A stretch of 32,034 bases of DNA from a bacterium (GTDB taxonomy: Bacteria; Ratteibacteria; UBA8468; B48-G9; DTJG01): contig JAKPDB010000143.1 in the NCBI GenBank assembly GCA_029552985.1, positions 1 through 32,034 on the forward strand, in the 5' to 3' direction. The position numbers were made by a program, and so were the translations under genes. The notes beneath the pieces were generated by a model that had not been told where the DNA came from, made no database searches, and was given only the letters and a program-made list of their open reading frames with translations. This document shows positions 9,550 to 19,589 of this stretch, piece after piece. How positions within the stretch are numbered: position 1 is the first letter of the stretch; every line of letters starts with the position of its first letter.

Positions 9550-10032
9550 ATGGCAAAAATCCTTATTGTCTATTATTCAAGAACCGGCAATACTGAAAAG
9601 ATGGCTCATGAGATACAAAAGGGTGTTCTTGAAGAAAATGTTGAGGTTGTTGTGAAAAAAGTTGAAGAAACAGAACCTGATGAACTTTTGAATTATGACG
9701 GCATTATCGCTGGTTCGCCCACGTATTTTGGTGGACCCGCCTGGGAAATAAAAAAACTTTTTGACCAGTCCGTGAAATTTTATGGAAAAATGATTGGTAA
9801 AGTGGGCGGCGCATTTACATCCTCTGCCAATATCGCAGGTGGCAATGAAACAACAATACTTTCTATTATTCAGATGATGCTGATTCATGGAATGATAGTT
9901 CAGGGAACGACAGAAGGAGGCCATTATGGACCTGTGGCGATCGGCACTCCTGATGAAAAGGTATTAAAAGAATGCAGGCATTTGGGGAAAAGAGTTGCGG
10001 TTGTTGTAAAAAAACTGAAAGGTGAGAAATAA
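9550..10032 (+). CDS. Flavodoxin family / WrbA-like NAD(P)H:quinone oxidoreductase
   Basis: ILIVYYSRTGNTEKMA FMN phosphate-binding motif; GSPTYFGGPAWEIKKLFDQ; GGGHYGPVA-like segment (EGGHYGPVAIG); AGGAGG SD. Confidence 0.85.
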   Translation: MAKILIVYYSRTGNTEKMAHEIQKGVLEENVEVVVKKVEETEPDELLNYDGIIAGSPTYFGGPAWEIKKLFDQSVKFYGKMIGKVGGAFTSSANIAGGNETTILSIIQMMLIHGMIVQGTTEGGHYGPVAIGTPDEKVLKECRHLGKRVAVVVKKLKGEK

Positions 10033-10033
10033 A

Positions 10034-12775
10034 ATGGACAAGCTCAATTATTCTGAAACAGTTTTGCTTCCAAAAACTGCTTTTCCCATGAAGGCAGACC
10101 TTGCAAAGAGGGAACCACAGTTGCTTGAGAAATGGAAAAAGATTGATATTTACAAGAAAATGCTTGAGAAGAATAAAGGTAGTCAAAGTTTTATTCTTCA
10201 CGATGGACCTCCATACGCCAATGGACATATTCATATTGGCACAGCACTAAATAAAATTCTCAAGGATACTGTTGTAAAATTCAAGTCATTACAGGGATTT
10301 TTCTCGCCTTTTGTTCCTGGCTGGGACTGTCATGGAATGCCCATTGAGCATCAGGTTTTTCAGCAAATGAAATTGAAGGACAAAAACGCTGTTGACATTA
10401 TTTCTTTTAGAAAAAAGGCCCATGATTATGCAATGAAATTTATGGCAATTCAAAGAGAAGAATTTAAGCGGCTTGGCGTTTTTGGTGACTGGGAACATCC
10501 GTATCTTACCTTAAATCCTGTGTATGAAAAAACGATTGTTGAAAGTTTTGGAAAACTATTTACCAGTGGATACATCATTCAGAGATACAAGCCAATACAC
10601 TGGTGCTGGCACTGTCAGACCGCTCTTGCTGAAGCAGAACTTGAGTACTGGGATGAAACAAGTCCATCCGTATATGTAAAGTTTCCTGTGAAAAAATTTT
10701 CAGCCGGCCGGGTACCTGATCATAGTTTCTTCTTAATCTGGACAACAACACCATGGACACTTCCAGCAAATGTTGCGATTGCTGTTCATCCTGAACTTGA
10801 ATACTGTATTATCAAAACAGATGCAGGTCATTTTATCCTGGCAACGACTCTTGTTGACACTGTCTGTGAGAAATTGAACTGGAAGAGCGAAAGAATTGCA
10901 ACGTTCAAAGGAAAGGACCTTGAACATACGATATACAGCCATCCATTTGTGGAAAGGGATAGTCCTGTGGTACTTGCTCATTATGTTTCTGCGGAAGAAG
11001 GAACTGGTTGCGTTCATACTGCCACCGGTCACGGTGAGGAGGATTATCAAACAGGCCTCAAGTATCATTTGCCAGTAATCTCCCCTGTTGATGAAAGAGG
11101 AAGATTCACAGAAGAAGTACCAGAATGGAAGGGAATGCTTGTGTTTGAAGCAGACCCTTTCATCGTTGACAGTTTAAGCAAGAGACACATTATTCTGCAC
11201 AGTGAAAATTATCGACACTCATACCCACACTGCTGGCGCTGCAAAAAACCAGTGATTTTCAGGGCAACAAAACAATGGTTTTTGAAAATAGACCATCAGA
11301 ACCTGAGAGAATTGTTGCAGAGTGAAATTCAAAAAACAACATGGATTCCAGAAGAAGGGCAGTCAAGAATCTCAAGCATGGTTGCCCTGAGACCTGACTG
11401 GTGCCTTTCAAGACAAAGATTGTGGGGAGTGGCTCTACCAGTTTTTTATTGTGAAAAATGTGGAACAGCAATCTGCAACAAAGAAACCATCAGCAAGATT
11501 TCGTCTCTGGTGGAAAAATTTGGTTCAGATGTCTGGTTTGAAAAGTCAGTTGAAGAATTGCTTCCAGAAAACTTTACCTGTCCTAATTGCAGCCAGGCAG
11601 GTCCTTTCATAAAAGAAAAGGATATTCTTGATGTTTGGTTTGATTCAGGGGTCAGTCATCTTGCTGTGCTGAAAAATGATCCGCAACTAAAATGGCCAGC
11701 TGAACTCTACCTTGAAGGAAGCGACCAGCACAGGGGCTGGTTTCAAACATCCCTTATCACCTCCTGCGCCATTGAGAAACACGCTCCTTTCAAAACAGTG
11801 CTCACGCATGGATTTGTTGTTGATGCTGAAGGAAGAAAGATGTCAAAATCCCTTGGAAATGTGATTACCCCAGAGCAGATTATTAATCAATACGGCGCTG
11901 ACATTTTAAGGTTATGGGCTGTGAGTGAAAATTACCAGCAGGACATGAGAATTTCTCAAAAAATTATTGACCATCTTGTCATTGTGTACAGAACACTTCG
12001 CAATACAATGAGGTTTATCCTTGGAAATATTTCTGATTATGACGTGCAATTTCAGGTTCAGGAAAGTGAACTACTTGAAGTTGATAGATGGGCAATTGCA
12101 AGGCTCAATCAATTGGTCAATGATGTCACGGGTTATTATGAAGCATGCCTGTTTCATAAGGGTGTCAATGAAATTTTTGATTTCTGCAATATTGATATGT
12201 CTTCGTTTTATCTTGACTATCTCAAGGATAGGTTATACACACATGGAAAAAACTCATGTACACGACGGGCGGCTCAACAGGTGCTTTATCAGATTCTTTC
12301 ATCCCTTGTGGTTATGCTTGCACCTGTTCTTTCCTTTACATGTGAGGAGGCATATTCTTTTATTCCATTCAAAAAACAGGAAAGCGTGTTTCTTGAACAT
12401 TGGCCTGAAGCAAAAGCACCTGACAATAATCTTCTTGAGAGATGGCTGAAATTTTTTGAGTTCAGGAAATTGGTTCTAAAACAAATTGAGCAGCAAAGAG
12501 CACAGGGAAAAATTGGAAGCAGCCTTGAGGCAGCAATCTTTGTGAAGGCAAATCCGCAGCATAGAGAATTTCTCGAAAGTTTCCAGCCGTATCTTACAAA
12601 TCTACTGATGATAGCAGAAATTCATCTTGAAAACGGAAATGAGCTGGAAGTGAAAGCAGAGAAAACAGACCTTCCAAAGTGCGCAAGGTGCTGGATACAC
12701 CACAAAACTGTGGGGCTTTCAAAACAGCATCCTCAACTATGCGAAAAGTGCTTACAGGTTGTGAATGATAAGTAA
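10034..12775 (+). CDS. ileS: Isoleucyl-tRNA synthetase
   Basis: HIGH motif (PPYANGHIHIGTALNKILKD), KMSKS motif (GRKMSKSLGN), editing region TTTPWTLPAN, C-terminal zinc motif CARCW...CEKC. Confidence 0.97.
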   Translation: MDKLNYSETVLLPKTAFPMKADLAKREPQLLEKWKKIDIYKKMLEKNKGSQSFILHDGPPYANGHIHIGTALNKILKDTVVKFKSLQGFFSPFVPGWDCHGMPIEHQVFQQMKLKDKNAVDIISFRKKAHDYAMKFMAIQREEFKRLGVFGDWEHPYLTLNPVYEKTIVESFGKLFTSGYIIQRYKPIHWCWHCQTALAEAELEYWDETSPSVYVKFPVKKFSAGRVPDHSFFLIWTTTPWTLPANVAIAVHPELEYCIIKTDAGHFILATTLVDTVCEKLNWKSERIATFKGKDLEHTIYSHPFVERDSPVVLAHYVSAEEGTGCVHTATGHGEEDYQTGLKYHLPVISPVDERGRFTEEVPEWKGMLVFEADPFIVDSLSKRHIILHSENYRHSYPHCWRCKKPVIFRATKQWFLKIDHQNLRELLQSEIQKTTWIPEEGQSRISSMVALRPDWCLSRQRLWGVALPVFYCEKCGTAICNKETISKISSLVEKFGSDVWFEKSVEELLPENFTCPNCSQAGPFIKEKDILDVWFDSGVSHLAVLKNDPQLKWPAELYLEGSDQHRGWFQTSLITSCAIEKHAPFKTVLTHGFVVDAEGRKMSKSLGNVITPEQIINQYGADILRLWAVSENYQQDMRISQKIIDHLVIVYRTLRNTMRFILGNISDYDVQFQVQESELLEVDRWAIARLNQLVNDVTGYYEACLFHKGVNEIFDFCNIDMSSFYLDYLKDRLYTHGKNSCTRRAAQQVLYQILSSLVVMLAPVLSFTCEEAYSFIPFKKQESVFLEHWPEAKAPDNNLLERWLKFFEFRKLVLKQIEQQRAQGKIGSSLEAAIFVKANPQHREFLESFQPYLTNLLMIAEIHLENGNELEVKAEKTDLPKCARCWIHHKTVGLSKQHPQLCEKCLQVVNDK

Positions 12776-12816
12776 AAAAATCTACAGGTTCAATATACTG
12801 GCAGGAACTGAATAAA

Positions 12817-13908
12817 ATGAAGGGATATCTCGTTATTGAAGACGGCACTATATATACTGGCGAAACATTTGGCAGCCAGGCCGAACGATTTGGTGAATTA
12901 ATTTTCAATACAAGTATGACAGGATACCAGGAAATCCTTTATGACCCATCCTATAAAGGTCAAATCGTTGTCATGACATATCCACTGATAGGAAACTATG
13001 GAATCAACAGCCAGGATGTGGAATCATACAAAATTCATCTTGAAGGATTTGTTGTCAGGGAAAAAAGCAAAATCTATTCAAACTGGAAAGCAGAGAAATC
13101 CATTGACCAGATTTTCAAGGAAAACGGAATTACTGGAATTGAGGGTGTTGACACAAGAAAAATCACAGAACTTATTAGAGATAAGGGCGCACAGAAAGCA
13201 GGGATATTTGTCGGCAGTCAGGATAAAAGACAGATGCTTGAAAAGGTTAGAAAATCTCCTTGTATTGTTGGCAGGGATATAGTAAAAGATGTTATCAAAG
13301 GTGAGCCATTTATCTGGAATAATCAGGGTAAATATAAGGTTGTTGTGATTGACTGCGGTGTAAAATACAACATTCTCAGACTTCTTGCAGAAAAAAATCT
13401 GAAGGTAGTAGTGTATCCGGCGAATGCGCCATATGAAGAAATAGATAAGGAAAAACCTGATGGGATTTTAATTTCCAATGGACCAGGAGATCCTGAGCCA
13501 TTGACATATGTAATAAAAACTGTTTCAAATCTTGTTGAAAAATATCCTGTGTTTGGAATCTGCCTTGGTCAGCAAATTCTTGGACAGGTTTTTGGCGGGA
13601 AAACGTATAAATTAAAGTTCGGCCATCATGGTGCAAACCATCCCACAAAAGATTTGAAGACAGGAAAAATCTCAATAACAGTCCAGAACCATGGATTTTG
13701 CGTTGACATCAATTCAATCAAGGACCCAAATATTGTTATTACGCATATCAATCTCAATGACCAGACACTTGAGGGCATAGAACACAAGAAACTTCCTGTA
13801 TTCAGCGTTCAATTTCATCCAGAAGATTCACCTGGTCCACAGGATGCACGATATCTGTTTGAAAAATTTTATAGGATCATTGATCATGGGAAAAAGAACA
13901 GACATTAA
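12817..13908 (+). CDS. carA: Carbamoyl-phosphate synthase small (glutaminase) subunit
   Basis: [70 protein letters not shown]. Confidence 0.97.
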   Translation: MKGYLVIEDGTIYTGETFGSQAERFGELIFNTSMTGYQEILYDPSYKGQIVVMTYPLIGNYGINSQDVESYKIHLEGFVVREKSKIYSNWKAEKSIDQIFKENGITGIEGVDTRKITELIRDKGAQKAGIFVGSQDKRQMLEKVRKSPCIVGRDIVKDVIKGEPFIWNNQGKYKVVVIDCGVKYNILRLLAEKNLKVVVYPANAPYEEIDKEKPDGILISNGPGDPEPLTYVIKTVSNLVEKYPVFGICLGQQILGQVFGGKTYKLKFGHHGANHPTKDLKTGKISITVQNHGFCVDINSIKDPNIVITHINLNDQTLEGIEHKKLPVFSVQFHPEDSPGPQDARYLFEKFYRIIDHGKKNRH

Positions 13909-15535
13909 GAAAATTTTGCTCATAGGTTCAGGACCCATTGTCATAGGGCAGGCATGTGAATTTGACTATTCAGGTTCACAGGCATGCAAGGCATTGAAAG
14001 AAGAGGGCTATAAAGTGGTTCTTGTTAACAGCAATCCTGCAACTATTATGACAGACCCAGAAATGGCTGACAAAATTTATCTTGAACCGCTTATCCCTGA
14101 AATTCTTGAGAAAATCATAGAAAAAGAAAGACCTGATGCTTTGCTTCCGACTCTCGGCGGACAGACCGCATTGAATCTTGCCACAAAGCTATATGAAATG
14201 GGAGTTCTTCAGAAGTATCATATGAAAATGATAGGTGCAAACTACCAAGCAATAAAAAAGGCAGAAGACAGAGAATGTTTCAAACAATCAATGAAAAAAA
14301 TTGGGCTGAAAGTGCCTGAAAGCGGGATTGCCCGCAGTTTGAGAGAAGCAATTGAGGTGGTAGGAAAAATTGGTTTTCCTGCTATCATAAGACCTGCATA
14401 TACACTTGGAGGTACCGGTGGTTCTGTGGCATATAACATAGAAGAGTTTGAAGAACTTGCAGAGGCAGGATTGAAGGCAAGTTTTATTGGAGAAATTCTT
14501 GTGGAACAATCAGTCCTTGGATGGAAGGAGTATGAATTAGAAGTAATGAGAGACCTGAAAGACAATGTGGTGATTATCTGCTCAATAGAGAATTTTGATC
14601 CAATGGGAGTTCATACAGGAGACAGCATCACAGTTGCACCTGTTCAAACCCTAACAGATAAAGAATATCAAGAAATGAGAAATGCGGCCATATCAATCAT
14701 CAGAGAAATAGGCGTTGAAACAGGTGGTTCAAATATTCAATTTGCAGTAAATCCTGAAAATGGAGAGATGGTTGTCATCGAAATGAATCCCCGCGTATCA
14801 AGGAGTTCAGCCCTTGCTTCAAAGGCAACAGGTTTCCCGATTGCGAAAATTGCCACAAAGCTTGCCATTGGTTATACGCTTGATGAGATACCAAACGATA
14901 TAACAAAAAAGACGCCTGCCTGTTTTGAACCTGCCATTGACTATTGTGTTGTCAAAATCCCAAAGTTTAATTTTGAAAAATTTCCAGGAGCATCTGATGT
15001 GTTAACCACCTCAATGAAGTCGGTTGGCGAAGTCATGGCGATTGGCAGGACTTTTAAAGAAGCGTTCCAGAAGGCGCTTAGAAGCATGGAAGAAAATTTT
15101 GCGGGCTTTGAAGATATTGCATTGAAACTTGACCTTCATGAGGGATTGAGAATTCCAAATTCAAAAAGGGTCTTCTATATTAAACAAGCTCTGAAACAGA
15201 ATTGGACCATTGATGAAATTTATCATCTGACAAAAATTGACAGATGGTTTCTTGCAAACATCAAAGAAATCGTTGATTTTGAAAAAATGCTTGAAAGACA
15301 AAAAGGAAAAACTGTTGATTTTGAAACGATGAAAAAAGCAAAGGAACTGGGATTTTCAGACAGTCATATTGCTAAAATTTTGGGATGCAGTGAGAGAAAA
15401 ATCCGAAATCTGCGAAAAAGGTATAACATAGTCGTTGACTATAAATGTGTGGACACATGTGCAGGTGAATTTGTTGCCTATACCCCTTATTATTATTCAA
15501 CTTACGAACATCCAGAAGTAATAAAAATCACATGA
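13886..15535 (+). CDS. carB: Carbamoyl-phosphate synthase large subunit, N-terminal half
   Basis: [69 protein letters not shown]; internal start at 13886 preferred over ORF-track 13844. Confidence 0.95.
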   Translation: MGKRTDIKKILLIGSGPIVIGQACEFDYSGSQACKALKEEGYKVVLVNSNPATIMTDPEMADKIYLEPLIPEILEKIIEKERPDALLPTLGGQTALNLATKLYEMGVLQKYHMKMIGANYQAIKKAEDRECFKQSMKKIGLKVPESGIARSLREAIEVVGKIGFPAIIRPAYTLGGTGGSVAYNIEEFEELAEAGLKASFIGEILVEQSVLGWKEYELEVMRDLKDNVVIICSIENFDPMGVHTGDSITVAPVQTLTDKEYQEMRNAAISIIREIGVETGGSNIQFAVNPENGEMVVIEMNPRVSRSSALASKATGFPIAKIATKLAIGYTLDEIPNDITKKTPACFEPAIDYCVVKIPKFNFEKFPGASDVLTTSMKSVGEVMAIGRTFKEAFQKALRSMEENFAGFEDIALKLDLHEGLRIPNSKRVFYIKQALKQNWTIDEIYHLTKIDRWFLANIKEIVDFEKMLERQKGKTVDFETMKKAKELGFSDSHIAKILGCSERKIRNLRKRYNIVVDYKCVDTCAGEFVAYTPYYYSTYEHPEVIKIT

Positions 15536-17085
15536 AGAAAAAGGTTGTGATACTTGGCGCAGGGCCAAATAGGATAGGTCAGGGAATAGAGTTTGATTAT
15601 TGCTGCGTTCATGCTTCATTTGCCCTGAAAGAAATTGGCTATGAAAGTATCATGGTGAATTGTAATCCTGAAACTGTTAGTACCGATTATGATACCTCTG
15701 ATAAACTCTACTTTGAGCCGCTGATATTTGAGGATGTGATGAACATTATTGAAAAAGAAAATCCTCTGGGTGTTATACTACAATTTGGAGGCCAAACCCC
15801 ATTAAAACTTGCAATTCCATTAAAAAAGGCAAAAGTGAACATTCTTGGAACAAGCCCTGACGCAATCGATATTGCAGAGGATAGAAAGAAATTTAAAAAA
15901 CTCCTTGATAAACTTGGGCTTATGCAACCACCGAGTGGTACAGCCAGAAATAAGAAAGATGCATTAAAGATTGCTCACCAACTTGAATATCCTGTACTTG
16001 TAAGGCCATCATATGTGCTGGGTGGAAGGGCGATGCAGATCGTCTATGACGATGGTATGCTGCAGGAGTTTATGGAAAAAGCCATTGAAGTTTCGCCAGA
16101 ACATCCTGTGTTAATAGACAAATTTCTTGAGGATGCCGCTGAGGTGGATGTTGATGCAATATGTGATGGAAAAACATGCGTGATTGGTGGAGTAATGGAA
16201 CACGTGGAGCAGGCAGGTATTCATTCTGGAGACAGTGCGATGGTGCTACCACCTTATAGTTTGAAGGAAAAAGTCATTAACGAAATCAAACAAGCAACAA
16301 AAAAACTCGCCCTATCTCTGAACGTTGTGGGACTGTTGAATATTCAATTTGCTGTGAAGGACGACAATGTTTATATTCTTGAGGTAAATCCACGCGCTTC
16401 AAGAACTGTGCCTTTTGTAAGCAAGGTTACAGGTGTTCCCCTTGCAAAACTTGCAACGAAAATCATGCTGGGTATGAGTTTAAAAAAATTGCATTTTGAA
16501 AAAGAAATTCGTCTCAATTATTTTGCTGTAAAAGAATCAGTGTTTCCATTCAACAGATTCTCTGGTATCGATGCTGTGTTAGGTCCTGAAATGAGGTCCA
16601 CCGGTGAAGTAATCGGCATTGACGAAAGTTTTGAAATGGCGTACGCAAAAAGCCAGCTGGCAGCAGGTCAAAATCTTCCACTCAGTGGAAATATTTTTAT
16701 CAGTGTTCGGGACAATCATAAAGAGTTAATTTATCCTATAGCAAAGGGTTTTGCTGAACTTGGATTCAAAATTATCACGACTGCTGGAACCGGGAAATTT
16801 TTGTCAGAAAAAGGGCTTGAAGTAACAATTATCGGCAAACTTCATGAAGCAGTAAGACCCAATGTCATTGACTATATAAAAAACAATCAGATTCAGATGA
16901 TTATCAATACTCCAACAGGAAACAGGCCAAAACAGGATATTGTTTCTATCAGAACAATGGCAATACATAGAAGCATTCCTCTTATCACAACAGCGCGAGC
17001 AGCGCATGCAACATTGCTTGCAATGAAAAGATTAAAGGAGCACAAAATACAGGTAAAGGATATTAAACAATACCATATGATGTAG
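15532..17085 (+). CDS. carB: Carbamoyl-phosphate synthase large subunit, C-terminal half including MGS-like allosteric domain
   Basis: [93 protein letters not shown]... Confidence 0.95.
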   Translation: MKKKVVILGAGPNRIGQGIEFDYCCVHASFALKEIGYESIMVNCNPETVSTDYDTSDKLYFEPLIFEDVMNIIEKENPLGVILQFGGQTPLKLAIPLKKAKVNILGTSPDAIDIAEDRKKFKKLLDKLGLMQPPSGTARNKKDALKIAHQLEYPVLVRPSYVLGGRAMQIVYDDGMLQEFMEKAIEVSPEHPVLIDKFLEDAAEVDVDAICDGKTCVIGGVMEHVEQAGIHSGDSAMVLPPYSLKEKVINEIKQATKKLALSLNVVGLLNIQFAVKDDNVYILEVNPRASRTVPFVSKVTGVPLAKLATKIMLGMSLKKLHFEKEIRLNYFAVKESVFPFNRFSGIDAVLGPEMRSTGEVIGIDESFEMAYAKSQLAAGQNLPLSGNIFISVRDNHKELIYPIAKGFAELGFKIITTAGTGKFLSEKGLEVTIIGKLHEAVRPNVIDYIKNNQIQMIINTPTGNRPKQDIVSIRTMAIHRSIPLITTARAAHATLLAMKRLKEHKIQVKDIKQYHMM

Positions 17086-17090
17086 GAAGT

Positions 17091-17119
17091 TTGACAGGTG
17101 TTTAAGTATAATCTATAAA
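17091..17119 (+). promoter_or_regulatory. Candidate sigma70 promoter of the GAF-ANTAR gene
   Basis: TTGACA (17091-17096), 17 nt, TATAAA (17114-17119). Confidence 0.6.
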
Positions 17120-17147
17120 TTATTATAAAAAGGAAGCACAAACAGTC

Positions 17148-17843
17148 ATGGAAGGAAAAACTATTCAACAACAGATTGAAGCCCTGACGAAAATCAGTAA
17201 GGCAATTACTTCTGACCTGTACCTTGAGGACATTCTCAAACTCATAGTGCTTGTGACTGCAGAGCTAATGGGCTCCAACATCTGTTCTATACTTTTGCTT
17301 GATGAAAAAACCAAAAAACTACATATCAGAGCGACCCAGAGCGTCAGTGAAGAATATAATAAAAAACCACCATTAAGCATAGGCGAAGGTATTGCTGGAA
17401 AGGCTGTAAAGGAAAACAGACCCATTGTTGTCAAAGATGTTACAAAGGAAGAAGAATATAAATACAGGGATATTGCCATAAAAGAAGGACTCTGTTCTTT
17501 ATTATGCGTGCCCCTTGCAATCAAAAATCGGGTAATCGGTGTTATCAATTGCTACACTTCAAAACCGCATGATTTTACAGAAACAGAAATAAAAATTTTG
17601 ACCACAATTGCAAATCAGGCGGCAATGGCAATTGAAAATGCAGAACTGCTAGTAAAAAGTAAGGTGATCCAGGAAGAGCTTGAAACGAGAAAGCTTGTTG
17701 AAAGAGCAAAAGGAATTTTGATGAAGAAAGAAAACCTTACTGAAGAGGAGGCATACAGGAAAATCAGAAAGTACAGCATGGATAAGCGCAAGACAATGAA
17801 GGAAATAGCCGAAGCCATTATTCTTGCCTCGGATTTGATATAA
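17148..17843 (+). CDS. GAF domain - ANTAR domain RNA-binding antitermination regulator
   Basis: N-terminal GAF pattern (SNICSILLLDEKTKKLHIRATQS...GEGIAGKAVKENRPIVV...SLLCVPLAIKNRVIGVINCYT) and C-terminal ANTAR (LVERAKGILMKKENLTEEEAYRKIRKYSMDKRKTMKEIAEAIILA). Confidence 0.92.
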   Translation: MEGKTIQQQIEALTKISKAITSDLYLEDILKLIVLVTAELMGSNICSILLLDEKTKKLHIRATQSVSEEYNKKPPLSIGEGIAGKAVKENRPIVVKDVTKEEEYKYRDIAIKEGLCSLLCVPLAIKNRVIGVINCYTSKPHDFTETEIKILTTIANQAAMAIENAELLVKSKVIQEELETRKLVERAKGILMKKENLTEEEAYRKIRKYSMDKRKTMKEIAEAIILASDLI

Positions 17844-17845
17844 AT

Positions 17846-17873
17846 TTGACAGATAAAATTTTTGTGGTAATAT
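17846..17873 (+). promoter_or_regulatory. Candidate sigma70 promoter driving leader RNA 1
   Basis: TTGACA (17846-17851), 16 nt, TAATAT (17868-17873); predicted start about 17880, just before hairpin P1. Confidence 0.6.
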
Positions 17874-17892
17874 GTTACTGAATTAGATTCGT

Positions 17893-17925
17893 GCACGAAG
17901 TTGTGCGAGCTGGACGATGAGGTCC
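17893..17925 (+). ncRNA. Candidate ANTAR-responsive tandem hairpin (leader 1: P1 17893-17906, P2 17912-17925)
   Basis: P1 GCAC-GAAGTT-GTGC and P2 GGAC-GATGAG-GTCC: 4-bp stems, hexaloops closed by C-G, 5-nt linker; directly downstream of an ANTAR gene and upstream of a nitrogen gene. Confidence 0.75.
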
Positions 17926-17963
17926 TTTTCGGCGCAGAATGCCGGAAGGGACTTTTTTATTTT
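17922..17963 (+). terminator. Intrinsic terminator in leader 1 sharing its 5' arm with P2
   Basis: GTCCTTTTCGGC-[GCAGAAT]-GCCGGAAGGGAC (12 bp incl. two G.U) followed by TTTTTTATTTT; GTCC 17922-17925 is also the 3' arm of P2. Confidence 0.85.
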
Positions 17964-17983
17964 AACCAGGACAGGGGGAAAAA

Positions 17984-19552
17984 ATGTCTTACAGCAAACC
18001 AAATGCCAGTGCAGCCACAGGTACGAGAAATCGTGTGCATCCTTCGCCACTATCAGGGTTATGCGTCACATGTCTTGATGGTTGTATTGGACTATGTGAA
18101 GTCGCAAAATCAGGGATAAGGGGCAGAGAAATACTTTATCCCCAGCCATTTGGAAGCATTGTAGCTGGTTCTGAAAAGGACTACCCGATTGATTTTTCTC
18201 ATTTCAATATCATGGGTAGCTGCGTTGGCGCACAAGGAGTTGAACCAGATTCTGACCATGCCATATTTCCAAACGTGGATATATCAACAGAAATTGGCTT
18301 TCAGAATAAACTGAAACTGGATGTACCGTTTTTTACAGGCGCCCTGGGTTCAACAGATGTTGCGAAAATTAACTGGGAAGAAATTGCAATAGGCGCTGCG
18401 TTGTGTGGAACCATTGTGGTTATAGGAGAAAATGTATGCGGAATGGACCCAGAGGCAAAATTTCAAAATGGAAAAATTGTCAAATCTCCTGAAATGGAAA
18501 GAAGAATAAAGAGTTATCAGAGATGGCACAATGGAAGAGGGACTATTGTTGTTCAATATAATGTGGAGGATAGCAGATTTGGAGTGCCTGAGTATGTTGC
18601 AGGACTCGGCGTTGAAGCCATAGAACCAAAATGGGGTCAGGGTGCAAAGGATATTGGCGGAGAAGTGAAACTTCATGACCTTGAGTTTGCAAAAGAGATG
18701 AAAAAAAGAAATTATCTGGTGTTTCCTGATCCTGACAATCCCATCACTCAGAAAGAATTTAAAGAAGGAACCATCAAGGAATTTGAAAGACATTCAAGGT
18801 TGGGAATGGTGGATGAAGAAGGATTTTATAAAGAAGTTGAACGATTGAGGAAGATTGGCTTCAAGTATGTCACATTGAAAACTGGTGCGTATAGACCGGC
18901 AGACCTTGCAAGAGCAATAAAATGTGCATCAGTTGCGAAAATTGACCTTCTTACAGTAGATGGTGCTGGTGGTGGAACAGGCATGAGTCCCTGGAGAATG
19001 ATGAATGAATGGGGTATTCCAACAGTGGAACTTGAATGCTTGCTCTATCAGATGCTTAAAAAAATTGAAAAGAAGTCCTGGTACATACCATCAGTGGCAA
19101 TGGCAGGCGGGTTTGCACTTGAAGACCAGATTTTTAAGGGGATAGCTCTTGCTGCGCCATATATCAAAGCCATTTGTATTGGACGCGCGACCTTTGCTGC
19201 AGTGATGGCAGCAAAAACTGTCGGAAATCTTGTGAAAAAAGGCAAAATACCAGAGGAATACAAAAAGTATGGAACTACAATTGAGCAGATTTTCGTTTCT
19301 GCTGAACCGTTGAAGGCAAAATTTGGAAAAGATTTTAAGAATATTCCAGCTGGTGCTATTGGAATGTATACCTACTATGATAGGCTGGCAACCGGTCTTA
19401 AACAATTGATGGCAGGCGAAAGGAAATTTGCACTCAAATATATTTCGCGACGGGATATTGCAGCAATTACAAAACAGGCATCTGAGATATCTGGTATTCC
19501 TTATGTAATGGACTGTGATAAAGAACTTGTGGAAAAAATACTGGATGAATAG
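17984..19552 (+). CDS. FMN-binding glutamate synthase family protein (stand-alone GltB central domain with N-terminal Cys motif)
   Basis: VDGAGGGTGMSPWRMMNEWGIPTVE, KWGQGAKDIGGEV, N-terminal LCVTCLDGCIGLCEVAKSG; no GATase or GXGXG domain. Confidence 0.85.
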   Translation: MSYSKPNASAATGTRNRVHPSPLSGLCVTCLDGCIGLCEVAKSGIRGREILYPQPFGSIVAGSEKDYPIDFSHFNIMGSCVGAQGVEPDSDHAIFPNVDISTEIGFQNKLKLDVPFFTGALGSTDVAKINWEEIAIGAALCGTIVVIGENVCGMDPEAKFQNGKIVKSPEMERRIKSYQRWHNGRGTIVVQYNVEDSRFGVPEYVAGLGVEAIEPKWGQGAKDIGGEVKLHDLEFAKEMKKRNYLVFPDPDNPITQKEFKEGTIKEFERHSRLGMVDEEGFYKEVERLRKIGFKYVTLKTGAYRPADLARAIKCASVAKIDLLTVDGAGGGTGMSPWRMMNEWGIPTVELECLLYQMLKKIEKKSWYIPSVAMAGGFALEDQIFKGIALAAPYIKAICIGRATFAAVMAAKTVGNLVKKGKIPEEYKKYGTTIEQIFVSAEPLKAKFGKDFKNIPAGAIGMYTYYDRLATGLKQLMAGERKFALKYISRRDIAAITKQASEISGIPYVMDCDKELVEKILDE

Positions 19553-19565
19553 ATTTTCGAAAATC
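19552..19565. repeat. Perfect 14-bp palindrome GATTTTCGAAAATC
   Basis: Self-complementary; overlaps the last base of the upstream stop codon. Confidence 0.7.
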
Positions 19566-19589
19566 GGACAGCACGATATAGAAAAAATT

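Noticed and set aside
13886-17085. carB as a frameshifted pseudogene
   Set aside because: Both halves are complete and the break falls at the natural domain boundary with an ATGA start/stop overlap.
17888-17899. Perfect 12-bp palindrome TTCGTGCACGAA as a DNA operator
   Set aside because: It overlaps hairpin P1 and the leader is better explained as an RNA switch; kept only as an alternative.
17893-17925. Guanidine-II (mini-ykkC) riboswitch, because ACGA occurs in both hairpins
   Set aside because: That class has ACGR tetraloops closed by C-G; here ACGA straddles the stem and the loops are hexanucleotides.
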